64,000 bases of DNA from Brevibacterium permense (GTDB taxonomy: Bacteria; Actinomycetota; Actinomycetes; Actinomycetales; Brevibacteriaceae). Position 1 is the stretch's first letter; each line of letters opens with the position of its first letter. Below, one piece after another: positions 17,680 through 26,101 of this stretch. The position numbers and the translations under genes are program-made. The DNA is taken from the NCBI RefSeq assembly GCF_013280495.1, contig NZ_JABSSX010000008.1, forward strand, positions 1 to 64,000, written 5' to 3'. The notes below the pieces were generated by a model. That model did no database searches. It was not told where the DNA came from and worked only from the letters and a program-made list of their open reading frames with translations.

Positions 17680-17979
17680 ATGAGTTCAATGCGCACCTTC
17701 TGGCTCTACACACTCGCTCGCTTCGGCCTCATCATCGCCGCCGGCCTCGTTCTGTTCCCGTTCCTCGGCTTCAATCTCGTCATGGCGATCGCGGCCATCA
17801 TCATCGGCGCGCTGCTGAGCTACCTCTTGCTCGGTAAGATGCGCGCCCAAGCAGCGACCGAGATCGAAGCAAAGGTCGCCAAGCGAGCCTCCAAGCCCAA
17901 GCGCGTCGGCGCCGATGAAGCGGCAGAAGATGAGATCGTCGAGGAGCGCCTCGGAGAAGACGGCGACCAGTCCAAATGA
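17680..17979 (+). CDS. DUF4229 small membrane protein
   Basis: A 99-aa protein with two membrane helices (FWLYTLARFGLIIAAGLVLF and a second near residues 30-48) and an acidic, charged tail. Actinobacterial DUF4229 proteins of this size sit next to the menaquinone genes. The ATG at 17680 has CGGAGG 5 bp upstream. Function unknown. Confidence 0.75.
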   Translation: MSSMRTFWLYTLARFGLIIAAGLVLFPFLGFNLVMAIAAIIIGALLSYLLLGKMRAQAATEIEAKVAKRASKPKRVGADEAAEDEIVEERLGEDGDQSK

Positions 17980-17985
17980 ACTTGT

Positions 17986-18019
17986 GGCTCAGCCGAATGA
18001 GCTGCGGCTCGGCTGAGCC
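17986..18019. terminator. Hairpin between the DUF4229 gene and menA
   Basis: GGCTCAGCCG (17986-17995) pairs perfectly with CGGCTGAGCC (18010-18019) around a 14-base loop. It lies just after the DUF4229 stop, between convergent genes, and could end transcripts from either side. There is no marked T-run. Confidence 0.5.
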
Positions 18020-18055
18020 GGCTCAGAACCTAATGAGCTGGGGCCTTTCAGCGCG

Positions 18056-18124
18056 CTGAGCCTTGGAACACCAGGCGACTGAGCCTTCGAACACCAGGCG
18101 ACTGAGCCTTGGAACCCCAGGCGT
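18056..18124. repeat. Three tandem copies of a 23-bp unit
   Basis: The unit CTGAGCCTTGGAACACCAGG plus CGA occurs at 18056-18078, 18079-18101 and 18102-18124 with one or two changes per copy. It sits just beyond the 3' end of menA in the convergent spacer. Confidence 0.8.
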
Positions 18125-18139
18125 CAGCACTGAAATGCC

Positions 18140-19072
18140 TCAGAGCGCCAGACCGAGGCCCATCAGTGCGGAGAAGGCCAAACCGGTCAGTCCAGTGGCT
18201 TTGATCGGCGGAATCAGGCCAGGGCCCGTTGTGCCGCTGAGCACCGTCTTGAGTGGGTTGAGTGCTGGGACGAGGGCAAGGATCGCCAAGGCCACGGCGG
18301 GATGTCCGTCGAGGATCGCCAGCGCCAGCAACGCGAACGGCAGCAGCACGAGCACTGCATAGGCGATGCGCGCGGCATTGTCGCCCATCCTCACGGCCAG
18401 AGTGATCTTGCCTGCCTCGATGTCTGTGGGGATATCGCGGAGGTTGTTGACCATGAGCACAGCCGAGGCCAGAGACCCGATTGACACGGCACCGGCCCAG
18501 CCGCTGAGGCTGAGATGACCGACCTGCATCCACATCGTGCCCAAGGTCGCCACGAGTCCGAAGAACACGAACACGAAGACCTCGCCGAGGCCCATATAGC
18601 CATAGGGCCGTCTGCCACCGGTGTAGAACCAGGCGGCGGCGACGGCTGCGGCTCCGACGATGAGGAACCACCAGGCCTGTGAGATGAGGATGAGCACGAT
18701 GCCCGCGACCCCGGCCAGGCCGAAGAAGATGAAGGCGGCCCGTTTGACCTCGTGAGGTTCGGCCAGTCCGGTCGCGGTGAGCCGGACCGGTCCGACACGT
18801 TCGTCATCTGTGCCGCGGATGCCGTCGGAGTAGTCGTTGGCGTAGTTCGAGCCGATCTGCAGGCACAGGGAGACGAGGAGAGCGAGGAATCCGCGCAGCA
18901 GGATCTGTCCGAAGCTGACGTGGTCGTCCTTGCCCGAGATGTCGTCGAGGATGAAGGCGGTGAATCCGCCGAGTGATCCGATCGCGGCGCCGGTTCCGAT
19001 GAGGACGGGTGCGAGAGCCAGGGGCAGAGTTCGCAGTCGAGCTCCAGAAATCCACTGGGCGGCATCAGCCAT
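18140..19072 (-). CDS. menA: 1,4-dihydroxy-2-naphthoate polyprenyltransferase
   Basis: Membrane prenyltransferase of the UbiA family that joins the polyprenyl chain to dihydroxynaphthoate. The first Asp-rich motif is NYANDYSDGIRGTDD near residue 75, and the second is NNLRDIPTDIEAGK near residue 200, both Mg-diphosphate binding. Eight or nine helices. The ATG at 19072 (MADAAQW) is preferred over an upstream ATG at 19114 that would overlap menE. It lies 38 bp after menE on the same strand, so the two probably share a transcript. Confidence 0.94.
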   Translation of the reverse strand: MADAAQWISGARLRTLPLALAPVLIGTGAAIGSLGGFTAFILDDISGKDDHVSFGQILLRGFLALLVSLCLQIGSNYANDYSDGIRGTDDERVGPVRLTATGLAEPHEVKRAAFIFFGLAGVAGIVLILISQAWWFLIVGAAAVAAAWFYTGGRRPYGYMGLGEVFVFVFFGLVATLGTMWMQVGHLSLSGWAGAVSIGSLASAVLMVNNLRDIPTDIEAGKITLAVRMGDNAARIAYAVLVLLPFALLALAILDGHPAVALAILALVPALNPLKTVLSGTTGPGLIPPIKATGLTGLAFSALMGLGLAL

Positions 19073-19110
19073 AGTCCTCGCTCCCCTTCCTGTCGAATTG
19101 TGGAGCCGTC

Positions 19111-20364
19111 TCATGTTACCGGTAGTTCGCCGGTATGGGTATTCGCATCACGCGCGATGAGATCGGCGGCGATGCGGGCCGCCGCCTGGCGATCGGGTTT
19201 GCCGATCGACCGGTTCGGAATCTCGGCGACCGGGAAGACGAGCTGCGGCAGCAGCTGCCCCGTCATCCCGTGATCGAGGGCGTTGAGCCTCTGTGCCGAT
19301 GCTCGCGGATCCTCGGCTCCGACACCACCTCCGCCGTCGGCGAGGCGGACGAGCGCGACGATCCGTCTGCCCCATTCCTCGTCGGGCACCCAGGTCACGA
19401 GCATCTCCTCGATTCCCGCCTTCTGCCAGCTCGGCAGCAGGCCGGTCTCCAGGGCGTGCGGGGAGACGTTCGTGCCCCCGGAGACGATGATGTCATCGGC
19501 TCGACCGAGCACGCTGAGCACACCGGAATCGATCCGACCCAGATCGCTGGTGTGCATGATCCGCCGTCCCGCCTCGTCGACGGTGAGAGCGGGGGAGTCG
19601 ACCGGTGTGATCGCTCCGTCGGCGCCGATCTCGACGTAGCCGTCGGCCACGACGGGCCCGGTCAGGTCGATCGTCCCCGCCTCGGTGATGGTCACCTCGA
19701 CCCCGTCGAAGGGCACCCCGTCATAGACGCAGCCGCCCGCCGTCTCGCTCATCCCGTAGGTCCGCACGATCGCCAGTCCCGCGGCCTCGGCGCGGTCGAG
19801 CAGCGATGGTGAGATCGCCGCTCCGCCGAGGAGGATGTGCGAGATCCGTCCGGCCGCCTCGGTGGCGAGGCCGTCCTCGAGGATCCGGTGGAGTTGGGTG
19901 GGCACGATCGAGGTGTACGTCGGTCGGTCGCCCGCCCGTTCCACCAGGGCGGTCACCTCGGTGGCGAAGGACTGGGCGGTGAACCTCGCCGAGGCGGCCC
20001 TGACCGGGGCGCGGCCCGCCAAGCGGGCGCGCAGCTCGACTTGGAACCCGGCGATGTGGTTGACCGGCAGGCACAGGTGCCAATCGCCGGGCCCGGAGAG
20101 GAATCGTTCGGTCGCCCGCGCCGAGGCGGTCAGCGCATCACCTGACAAGGCCACTGCCTTCGCCGTCCCGGTCGATCCGGAGGTGAAGAGGATGAGGGCC
20201 GGGGCTGGACCCTGCCCTGCCCACAGACTGGGTGCCGCCTCGGTGACGGCACCGTCCCGATCCGACGGAAGGATGAGGATCGAGGTCCCGGCGAGTGCCC
20301 GGTCGATGGCCTCGGGCAGCTCGGCGGCTCTGAGCTGACGCCCGTTGACGATCGTCTCGGACAC
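19111..20364 (-). CDS. menE: o-Succinylbenzoate-CoA ligase
   Basis: Adenylate-forming enzyme activating o-succinylbenzoate. The AMP-binding P-loop is LFTSGSTGTAKAVALS near residue 60, the A5 motif is YGMSETAGGCVYDG near residue 205, and the catalytic lysine region is RSIGKPDRQ near residue 385. At 417 aa it lacks the long N-terminal part of general acyl-CoA ligases, as is usual in actinobacterial MenE. Confidence 0.92.
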   Translation of the reverse strand: MSETIVNGRQLRAAELPEAIDRALAGTSILILPSDRDGAVTEAAPSLWAGQGPAPALILFTSGSTGTAKAVALSGDALTASARATERFLSGPGDWHLCLPVNHIAGFQVELRARLAGRAPVRAASARFTAQSFATEVTALVERAGDRPTYTSIVPTQLHRILEDGLATEAAGRISHILLGGAAISPSLLDRAEAAGLAIVRTYGMSETAGGCVYDGVPFDGVEVTITEAGTIDLTGPVVADGYVEIGADGAITPVDSPALTVDEAGRRIMHTSDLGRIDSGVLSVLGRADDIIVSGGTNVSPHALETGLLPSWQKAGIEEMLVTWVPDEEWGRRIVALVRLADGGGGVGAEDPRASAQRLNALDHGMTGQLLPQLVFPVAEIPNRSIGKPDRQAAARIAADLIARDANTHTGELPVT

Positions 20365-20664
20365 TCAGCTGTACCTGCGGACAGTCTTGCAAGGCGCAGA
20401 CTGGTGTTGATCGTGTTCGAGCGGTTGAGCTGACCAGGGATTGTGGTCCTGGTTGCGTTTGCAGAGATTGATCACTTAAAGCTCTTTTGCGGACTCTGTG
20501 CGGACTGGCCGGAGGTACTCGATTCTATCGCAATGGGCGCCCCGCGTTGTCAGCGCGGTGGAAGACATGCAACCGGCAGCCATGTGCGGAGTCGTGACTT
20601 CCGCGCCACGTGGATCAAGGCAGCAGATGAAGCGTCGATGAGATCCCCACCTCCGGGATGGCTA
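20365..20664. other. Gene-free spacer upstream of the DUF2975 gene
   Basis: No gene or clear repeat is seen in this 300-bp stretch between the start of menE and the DUF2975 promoter. Promoters for menE should lie here but none stands out. Confidence 0.5.
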
Positions 20665-20699
20665 TTGACAAACGATAGATATCTATCGAAAATCGATGT
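20665..20699 (+). promoter_or_regulatory. Promoter with a perfect 16-bp palindromic operator
   Basis: TTGACA at 20665-20670 is followed by CGATAGATATCTATCG at 20673-20688, a perfect inverted repeat filling the -35/-10 spacer. A GAAAAT at 20688-20693, 17 bp from the -35, would put the transcript start at or next to the ATG at 20700, giving a leaderless message, which fits the lack of a ribosome site. The likely repressor is the XRE protein encoded by the second gene. Confidence 0.65.
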
Positions 20700-21194
20700 A
20701 TGACTTCTTTCTTACCACGTCCGCCCTTGTCCCTCATCGTCGCGACAGAGGCTCTCCTGGGCGTAATGTTCGTTGTCGGCCTCGGAGCGGTGTCCTTGTT
20801 GCCAGGATTCGCGACAGCTCTCGGGGCAGAGTTTCCGGAGTTCGCGGGCCTTCGTGGTCCACTGCTTGCCCTGGGGATCACGTTCATGGTGGTCGGTCTC
20901 ATTGCCTTGGCCATGCTGGCGTTGCTCGTCTGCCGTATCTATACCGGTTCCGTGCTCGAGCGCCGGTCGCTTGTCTGGGTCGATGTGCTTGTGGGTGCGT
21001 TCGTATTCGCGGCTGTGCTGATCGTTGTGGGATTCGTTGTGATCAGCATCGGACAGGCGGGAAGTCTGTTTCTGGCGATCATCCAGGTTCTGACGTGCTT
21101 GAGTTTCGTGGTGGTTGCCTGCGTCACTCTTGTGCTCAGAACGCTTTTGAACAGTGCGATCGGGATGCGTGCTGAGTTGGCTGCAGTGGTGTGA
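20700..21194 (+). CDS. DUF2975-family membrane protein
   Basis: A 164-aa protein with four predicted membrane helices (about 10-32, 50-78, 92-118, 128-150). The size, topology and pairing with a downstream 68-aa YozG-like XRE regulator match the DUF2975 family. The start at 20700 has no Shine-Dalgarno sequence, in line with a leaderless transcript. Its stop overlaps the regulator start. Function unknown; the pair may form a membrane-signal/repressor unit. Confidence 0.75.
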   Translation: MTSFLPRPPLSLIVATEALLGVMFVVGLGAVSLLPGFATALGAEFPEFAGLRGPLLALGITFMVVGLIALAMLALLVCRIYTGSVLERRSLVWVDVLVGAFVFAAVLIVVGFVVISIGQAGSLFLAIIQVLTCLSFVVVACVTLVLRTLLNSAIGMRAELAAVV

Positions 21195-21400
21195 TGGCCA
21201 TCCACATCACTATCGACCGAATGTTGGTTGAGCGGGGGATGAGCGTCGGCGAGTTCGCGGACGCGATCGGTATCACCCCGGCCAACGTGGCAGTGTTGAA
21301 GAATGGGCGCGCGAAAGCGGTGCGTTTGTCGACATTGGACGCGATGTGTCGTGTCCTTGAATGCCAGCCTGCTGACTTGCTCCGATACGAGCACGACTGA
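21194..21400 (+). CDS. YozG-like XRE-family transcriptional regulator
   Basis: A 68-aa protein that is almost entirely a Cro/C1 helix-turn-helix: MSVGEFADAIGITPANVAVL with the recognition helix near residues 28-38, then LDAMCRVLECQPADLL. This minimal form is the usual partner of DUF2975 proteins. ATG at 21194 overlaps the previous stop (TGATG); a GTG at 21191 is also possible. It probably binds the palindrome at 20673-20688 and autoregulates. Confidence 0.88.
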   Translation: MAIHITIDRMLVERGMSVGEFADAIGITPANVAVLKNGRAKAVRLSTLDAMCRVLECQPADLLRYEHD

Positions 21401-21507
21401 ACCGGGCGAGGATTTGCAACGGGCGACGCATCTGCCAGCAGAGGACCGGGAAAGCTGACGGGCTCAACCGTCGCTCGCCTGTTCTGAAGAGAGGTTTCGA
21501 CCTGTTC

Positions 21508-22428
21508 TCAGTAGTACCAGGGGAACGGCGACCAGTCGGGATCGCGCTTTTCGAGGAACGCGTCGCGGCCTTCGACCGCCTCGTCGGTCATATAGCCAAG
21601 TCGGGTGGCTTCTCCGGCGAAGACCTGCTGGCCGACGAGCCCGTCGTCGACGAGGTTGAAGGCGAACTTGAGCATGCGCTGCGCGTTCGGTGACTTGCCC
21701 AGGATCTCCCGCGCCATCTGGAGGGCCGCGGTCTCGAGATCGGCATGGTCGACGACTTCATTGACGGCTCCCATATCGGCCATCTCCTGCGCGGAGTAGG
21801 TGCGGCCCAGGAAGAAGATCTCACGGGCCTTCTTCTGCCCGACCATCTTCGCCAGGTAGGCGGAACCGTAGCCGGCGTCGTAGGAGCCGACATCGGCATC
21901 GGTCTGCTTGAACTTCGCATGTTCGCGTGAGGCGATCGTCATATCGCAGACGACGTGGAGGCTGTGGCCTCCGCCGGCTGCCCAGCCGGGGACGACGGCG
22001 ATGACGACCTTCGGCATGGTGCGGATGAGGCGCTGGACCTCGAGGATGTGGAGGCGGCCGGCACGAGCCGGATCGACGCTTTCACGAGTCTCACCGGAGG
22101 CGTACTGGTAGCCGGAGCGGCCGCGGATGCGCTGATCGCCGCCGGAGCAGAAGGCCCAACCGCCGTCCTTCTCGCTCGGGCCGTTGCCGGTGAGCAGCAC
22201 GGCGCCGACGTCGGAGGTCTGGCGGGCATGGTCGAGGGCGCGGTAGAGCTCGTCGACAGTGTGGGGACGGAAGGCGTTGCGGACTTCGGGGCGGTCGAAG
22301 GCGATGCGCACACAGCCGATGTCGTTGCCGGTGGCGGGGTCGATGGCCCGATGGTAGGTGATATCGGTGAAGTCGAACCCGGAGACTTCGCGCCAAGCAG
22401 AAGGGTCGAAGATTTCTGAAACCGTCAT
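21508..22428 (-). CDS. menB: 1,4-dihydroxy-2-naphthoyl-CoA synthase
   Basis: Crotonase-fold enzyme closing the naphthoquinone ring. FCSGGDQRIRG near residue 95 is the first half of the oxyanion hole; VVPGWAAGGGHSLHVVCDM near residue 145 is the second. The conserved KQTDADVGSYDAGYGSA stretch identifies MenB rather than a generic enoyl-CoA hydratase. The C-terminus PDWSPFPWYY is typical. It is divergent from menC with a 113-bp spacer. Confidence 0.96.
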   Translation of the reverse strand: MTVSEIFDPSAWREVSGFDFTDITYHRAIDPATGNDIGCVRIAFDRPEVRNAFRPHTVDELYRALDHARQTSDVGAVLLTGNGPSEKDGGWAFCSGGDQRIRGRSGYQYASGETRESVDPARAGRLHILEVQRLIRTMPKVVIAVVPGWAAGGGHSLHVVCDMTIASREHAKFKQTDADVGSYDAGYGSAYLAKMVGQKKAREIFFLGRTYSAQEMADMGAVNEVVDHADLETAALQMAREILGKSPNAQRMLKFAFNLVDDGLVGQQVFAGEATRLGYMTDEAVEGRDAFLEKRDPDWSPFPWYY

Positions 22429-22541
22429 GGCCCCCAGCCTAGCGCTTGGTCGTTGTGGTGAGGTTCGGGGCCGGGCGGCGGACGGTGAGGTTCCGAACGG
22501 CAGACAGGGATGGCAGGGTCGGCGGAGGCTAGTCTGGGCTC

Positions 22542-23702
22542 ATGGCCGATTTCGCACGTTCGCACACTGGCGCACTGGACTCAGAGGCTCCATCTGCCGC
22601 ACCTCTTGATCTGCCGCAACGCTTCGATGAGGTCATCGAGGACCTGCATGTGGTGCGGCTGCCGATGGTCACCCGGTTCCGGGGGATCACGGAGCGGGAA
22701 GTGGCGCTGTTCACCGGCCCTTCCGGGTGGGCGGAGTTCTCCCCCTTCGTCGAATACGGCACCGAGGAGGCCAGCCGGTGGCTGCGCGCCTCCCTCGAAT
22801 TCTCCGGGCTGATCCCGCAGAAGACCGCGCTCGCCGAGGCGGCACCCTCCACCGTTCCCGTGCGCGGTTCCAGTCCGGCCGTGGCGGAGGCGGGGACGAG
22901 CGGTGAGACCGTCGACGTCAACGGCACCCTGCCCGCCTGTCCACCTGATCAGGTCGCACCGATCCTGTCTCGCTATGACCGGGTCGGCACCGTCAAGGCG
23001 AAGGTCGCCGAGCACGGATTCGGCTCCCTCGACGAGGATCTGACACGCCTGCGGGAATTCCGCAGGCTCTACCCCGAGACGACGCTGCGCCTGGACGCGA
23101 ATGCCGGATACACGCTCAGCGAGGCCCTTCAAGCTTGTGAGGCATTTGCCGAGTTCGATATCCAATACTTCGAACAGCCGGTTCCCGAGGTCGAGCAGCT
23201 GGCCGAACTGCGCGATGAGCTCGCCCTGCGAGGACTGCCGATCATCATCGCCGCCGACGAATCCATCCGCAAAGCCGAGGACCCGCTGCGCGTGGCCGAA
23301 CTCGGAGCGGCCGAGGTCATCATCGTCAAGGTCCAGCCGCTGGGCGGGATCGGCGCCGCCCTCGAGGTCATCGGCGCTTCGGGGCTGCCTGCTGTCGTGT
23401 CCTCGGCTCTCGAGTCATCCGTCGGTCTGGCCGCCGGAGCCGAACTCGCCGCCAGACTGCCGCGCACCGACCGCAGCCGGGACATCCTCGGTGATCGGGT
23501 GGCCTGCGGTCTGGGCACCGGGCGCCTGTTCACCGCCGATATCGTCGCCGAGGACGAGGCCCTGACTCCGGTCGACGGCGCCATCCCGGTCACGCGTATC
23601 GTCCCGGACCCTGACCGCCTGGAGCAGTTGGCGGTGGATCCGGGACGATTCGAATGGTGGGCGCAGCGTTTCCAGGATTGCTGGAGCGCCCTGCGCGGTT
23701 GA
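22542..23702 (+). CDS. menC: o-Succinylbenzoate synthase
   Basis: Enolase-superfamily dehydratase making o-succinylbenzoate. Catalytic and metal residues are visible: the KxK motif in TVKAKVAEHG, Asp in RLDANAGYT, Glu in YFEQPVPE, Asp in IAADESIRK and Lys in IIVKVQPLGG. The N-terminal capping part has a loop of about 35 residues (about 95-130, Ser/Pro/Ala-rich) not usual in compact actinobacterial MenC. Confidence 0.9.
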   Translation: MADFARSHTGALDSEAPSAAPLDLPQRFDEVIEDLHVVRLPMVTRFRGITEREVALFTGPSGWAEFSPFVEYGTEEASRWLRASLEFSGLIPQKTALAEAAPSTVPVRGSSPAVAEAGTSGETVDVNGTLPACPPDQVAPILSRYDRVGTVKAKVAEHGFGSLDEDLTRLREFRRLYPETTLRLDANAGYTLSEALQACEAFAEFDIQYFEQPVPEVEQLAELRDELALRGLPIIIAADESIRKAEDPLRVAELGAAEVIIVKVQPLGGIGAALEVIGASGLPAVVSSALESSVGLAAGAELAARLPRTDRSRDILGDRVACGLGTGRLFTADIVAEDEALTPVDGAIPVTRIVPDPDRLEQLAVDPGRFEWWAQRFQDCWSALRG

Positions 23703-23738
23703 GTCGACTCTGGCTGAACCGATCGAGACTGAACCGGC

Positions 23739-24449
23739 TCAGCCTGCGTTCTTCACCGCGTCGACGAAGGCACCGGCGGTCTTCGTCACGGTGGCCTCTT
23801 CGACATCGGCGATATTGGAAACGGCCACGACGTTGTTGCCGACGAGGGCGTAGACCATGCGCAGATTCATGGCTGTCTGTCCGCCGGCTTCGACGGAGGC
23901 GACGATTCCATTGGTCTCGTCTGCCCCGTCGACCTTGGCGTCGAAAGTCTTGTACTTCATCGACATCTCGACGCCGGCGGTCTTGATCTTCACATCGCTG
24001 CATTCTTCTGCGATCTTCGAGGCCCCCTCGATCTGGGTCTGTGCGCCGTCCAGATCGTCATAGCTCGACAGCGCCGCGGAGAGGATGTTGTCGGTGGAGG
24101 TTCCAGCGACCGTGGTGCCTTTGGAGGCGAGGTTGGCGTTGAGGAGGTTCATGGTGATGTCTTTGCACTTGGCGGGTTCGAACTCAGAACTCTCCAGGGC
24201 CTTGACTGCCTCGCTGGAGGAACTGCCGGCACCGTCGACGGCCTTGAACGACTGACCCTCGGCCTTGGTCGACTCAAGGATCTCCTTGAGCTTCGCCTCA
24301 TCGAGTTTGCTTGCCTGCGGGGTCTCTTCGGCTGACGCCTGCGAGGAGTCACCGCTGCCGTCAGCCTGGTCCGGCTTGTCTCCTCCACCCGTGCAGCCGA
24401 CGAGGGAGAGTCCGGCGAAAAGAACGATGGCGGGGAGTACGCGTTTCAT
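23739..24449 (-). CDS. Secreted lipoprotein of unknown function
   Basis: A 236-aa protein with a signal peptide and lipobox LVGC (Cys19), followed by a low-complexity Ser/Asp/Glu linker to about residue 50. The mature domain contains two cysteines, in PAKCKDIT and AEECSDVK, that could form a disulfide. The layout resembles actinobacterial PknH-sensor-like lipoproteins, but no firm family is claimed. Monocistronic between menC and the esterase gene, with the lipoprotein start close to the esterase 3' end. Confidence 0.75.
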   Translation of the reverse strand: MKRVLPAIVLFAGLSLVGCTGGGDKPDQADGSGDSSQASAEETPQASKLDEAKLKEILESTKAEGQSFKAVDGAGSSSSEAVKALESSEFEPAKCKDITMNLLNANLASKGTTVAGTSTDNILSAALSSYDDLDGAQTQIEGASKIAEECSDVKIKTAGVEMSMKYKTFDAKVDGADETNGIVASVEAGGQTAMNLRMVYALVGNNVVAVSNIADVEEATVTKTAGAFVDAVKNAG

Positions 24450-24464
24450 GGTTGACCTCTCGAG

Positions 24465-26042
24465 TCAGCGTTCCGAAGAATCAGCGGCCGTCGATTCGCG
24501 ACCGCTCTCAATATAAACGCCAGTGGGATCGTCCGTGGATTCTGTCTGTGACGGATCTGGAACATCGGCTGTGGACCGTTCGCCATCGACCGCTGCCGCA
24601 GCTGTGCGTCGGCGATCGGCCGCGCTGTGCTTGCGGTCGGCTGCCGCGTCAACCGGCACCGAGGCGATCCTCACCGTGGTCACCTCGTCCTGTCCCAGCG
24701 TGGCGAAGTGAGCGGTGCGTTTTCCCGGGATGATCGGATCGTGCATGGCCGCGGCCAGGCGACCGGTGAATGTCAGCCGCCCTTTCTTGTCGGCCTTCTG
24801 CTGATAGGCATTGTCCCCGCTGGGACCGGACACGCTGATGTCGTAGCGGCGGTCGGGGTCGAAGAGACCGGGAGTGCGCACACGGAAGCTGCCGGTCCCG
24901 GTCAGAGAGAAGCCGGCGGCGCTGACTGCATCGAAGCGCACCACCTGCGCGCGACGACGGGAGATCTCCACCCGCCACCCATGGATGTCGAAGAGGGCAT
25001 GGCCGGTGAGGAAGGTGAACTGTCCTCCATCGGCCACACGATCTGTCCGACGACGATCCGAACTCGCATAGTTGCGCCGCTTGCCGAGGGTCTTCAGCCA
25101 GGCTCCGAGTTCCCGTTCCCAGCTCGTCCAGTCGTGCAGGCCGCTGGTGCGCGGAAACCAGGAATGGCGGATGCCGAGGGAGTTGAGACGGGCGGAGAAG
25201 CGCTCGCCCTGCGAGCTGATCATCGACTCCAGCAGGTCGCGATCCTTCGCCCCTTCGAGGCTGCCGGAACCGGCGCTGAACCACAGGTCGAGGCCGCGGA
25301 GGTTCTCGGCCAGAGCGTACGGGGAATTCGCCAGCCATTCGCTGCGGTCGAGAGCGGGATCGCCGAACAGGCTCAGTGATCGCGCGCCTTCGCGCATCGC
25401 GATGATGTCGAAGGCGGGCACGGTCGACAGAGGATCCAGAGGAGAGGAGAACGCGGCGGCCGATCCGTACCTGTCGGGATGCCAGGCCGCGTACTTCATC
25501 GCCCCGTACCCGCCCATCGACAGCCCCGCCGCCAGCTGACCGGCAGGCGCCCAGTCGACGGAGAAGTTCGCCTTGAGGAACGCTGGGATCTCCTCGGTAT
25601 GAAATCGCGGCCAGTCGTGGACCTCGCTGCCGACAGCCAGACGCGAATAGGTTCCTGCCCCGCCGTCGGGCATGACGACGAGGTACGGGGAGTCGAGGGT
25701 GAGCTCCTCGGCGGAACCAAAATCCGTCCATGAGCGGAAATCATCGCCGCCTCCGTGGAAGAGGTGGATGACGGGGCTGACCTCGGCGGGAATCCCCGGC
25801 AGCAGCACACGCACGCCGACGGTGCGACCGAGCGCGGGGGAGTAGAGGAAGAATTCGCGCAGCCTCGGCGAGAGTTTCCGTTTGTCCCGGATATGCCAGG
25901 TTCGGGCAACCTTGCCACGGGGTTCGGGACCGAGGAAGGAGGTGGTCTGGTCGCGAGCGGGATAGCGTCCGCGATGGGAGCGGGCCGCGGTCAGAGTGCG
26001 GATGGCTCGTGCTCCCATCGCAATGATCAACGAGCGGCGCAT
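24465..26042 (-). CDS. Antigen-85-like alpha/beta-hydrolase esterase
   Basis: A 525-aa esterase-D/antigen-85-type hydrolase. The nucleophile elbow is AGLSMGGYGAMKYA near residue 175. The catalytic His is probably in TSGLHDWTSWERELGAW near residue 300, and HLFHGGGDDFRSW supplies the oxyanion region. After residue about 315 there is a beta-rich extension and a disordered Arg/Asp/Thr/Ser-rich tail. No clear signal peptide is visible (an Arg-rich N-terminus), so location is unsure. In mycolate-making relatives this fold transfers mycolates; no such role can be assumed here. Confidence 0.75.
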   Translation of the reverse strand: MRRSLIIAMGARAIRTLTAARSHRGRYPARDQTTSFLGPEPRGKVARTWHIRDKRKLSPRLREFFLYSPALGRTVGVRVLLPGIPAEVSPVIHLFHGGGDDFRSWTDFGSAEELTLDSPYLVVMPDGGAGTYSRLAVGSEVHDWPRFHTEEIPAFLKANFSVDWAPAGQLAAGLSMGGYGAMKYAAWHPDRYGSAAAFSSPLDPLSTVPAFDIIAMREGARSLSLFGDPALDRSEWLANSPYALAENLRGLDLWFSAGSGSLEGAKDRDLLESMISSQGERFSARLNSLGIRHSWFPRTSGLHDWTSWERELGAWLKTLGKRRNYASSDRRRTDRVADGGQFTFLTGHALFDIHGWRVEISRRRAQVVRFDAVSAAGFSLTGTGSFRVRTPGLFDPDRRYDISVSGPSGDNAYQQKADKKGRLTFTGRLAAAMHDPIIPGKRTAHFATLGQDEVTTVRIASVPVDAAADRKHSAADRRRTAAAAVDGERSTADVPDPSQTESTDDPTGVYIESGRESTAADSSER

Positions 26043-26101
26043 TTCTCGAGGTTAGAGGGCGGAGGTGAACCACAGGTGGTCAGGTGGTTGAATATCAGGT
26101 G

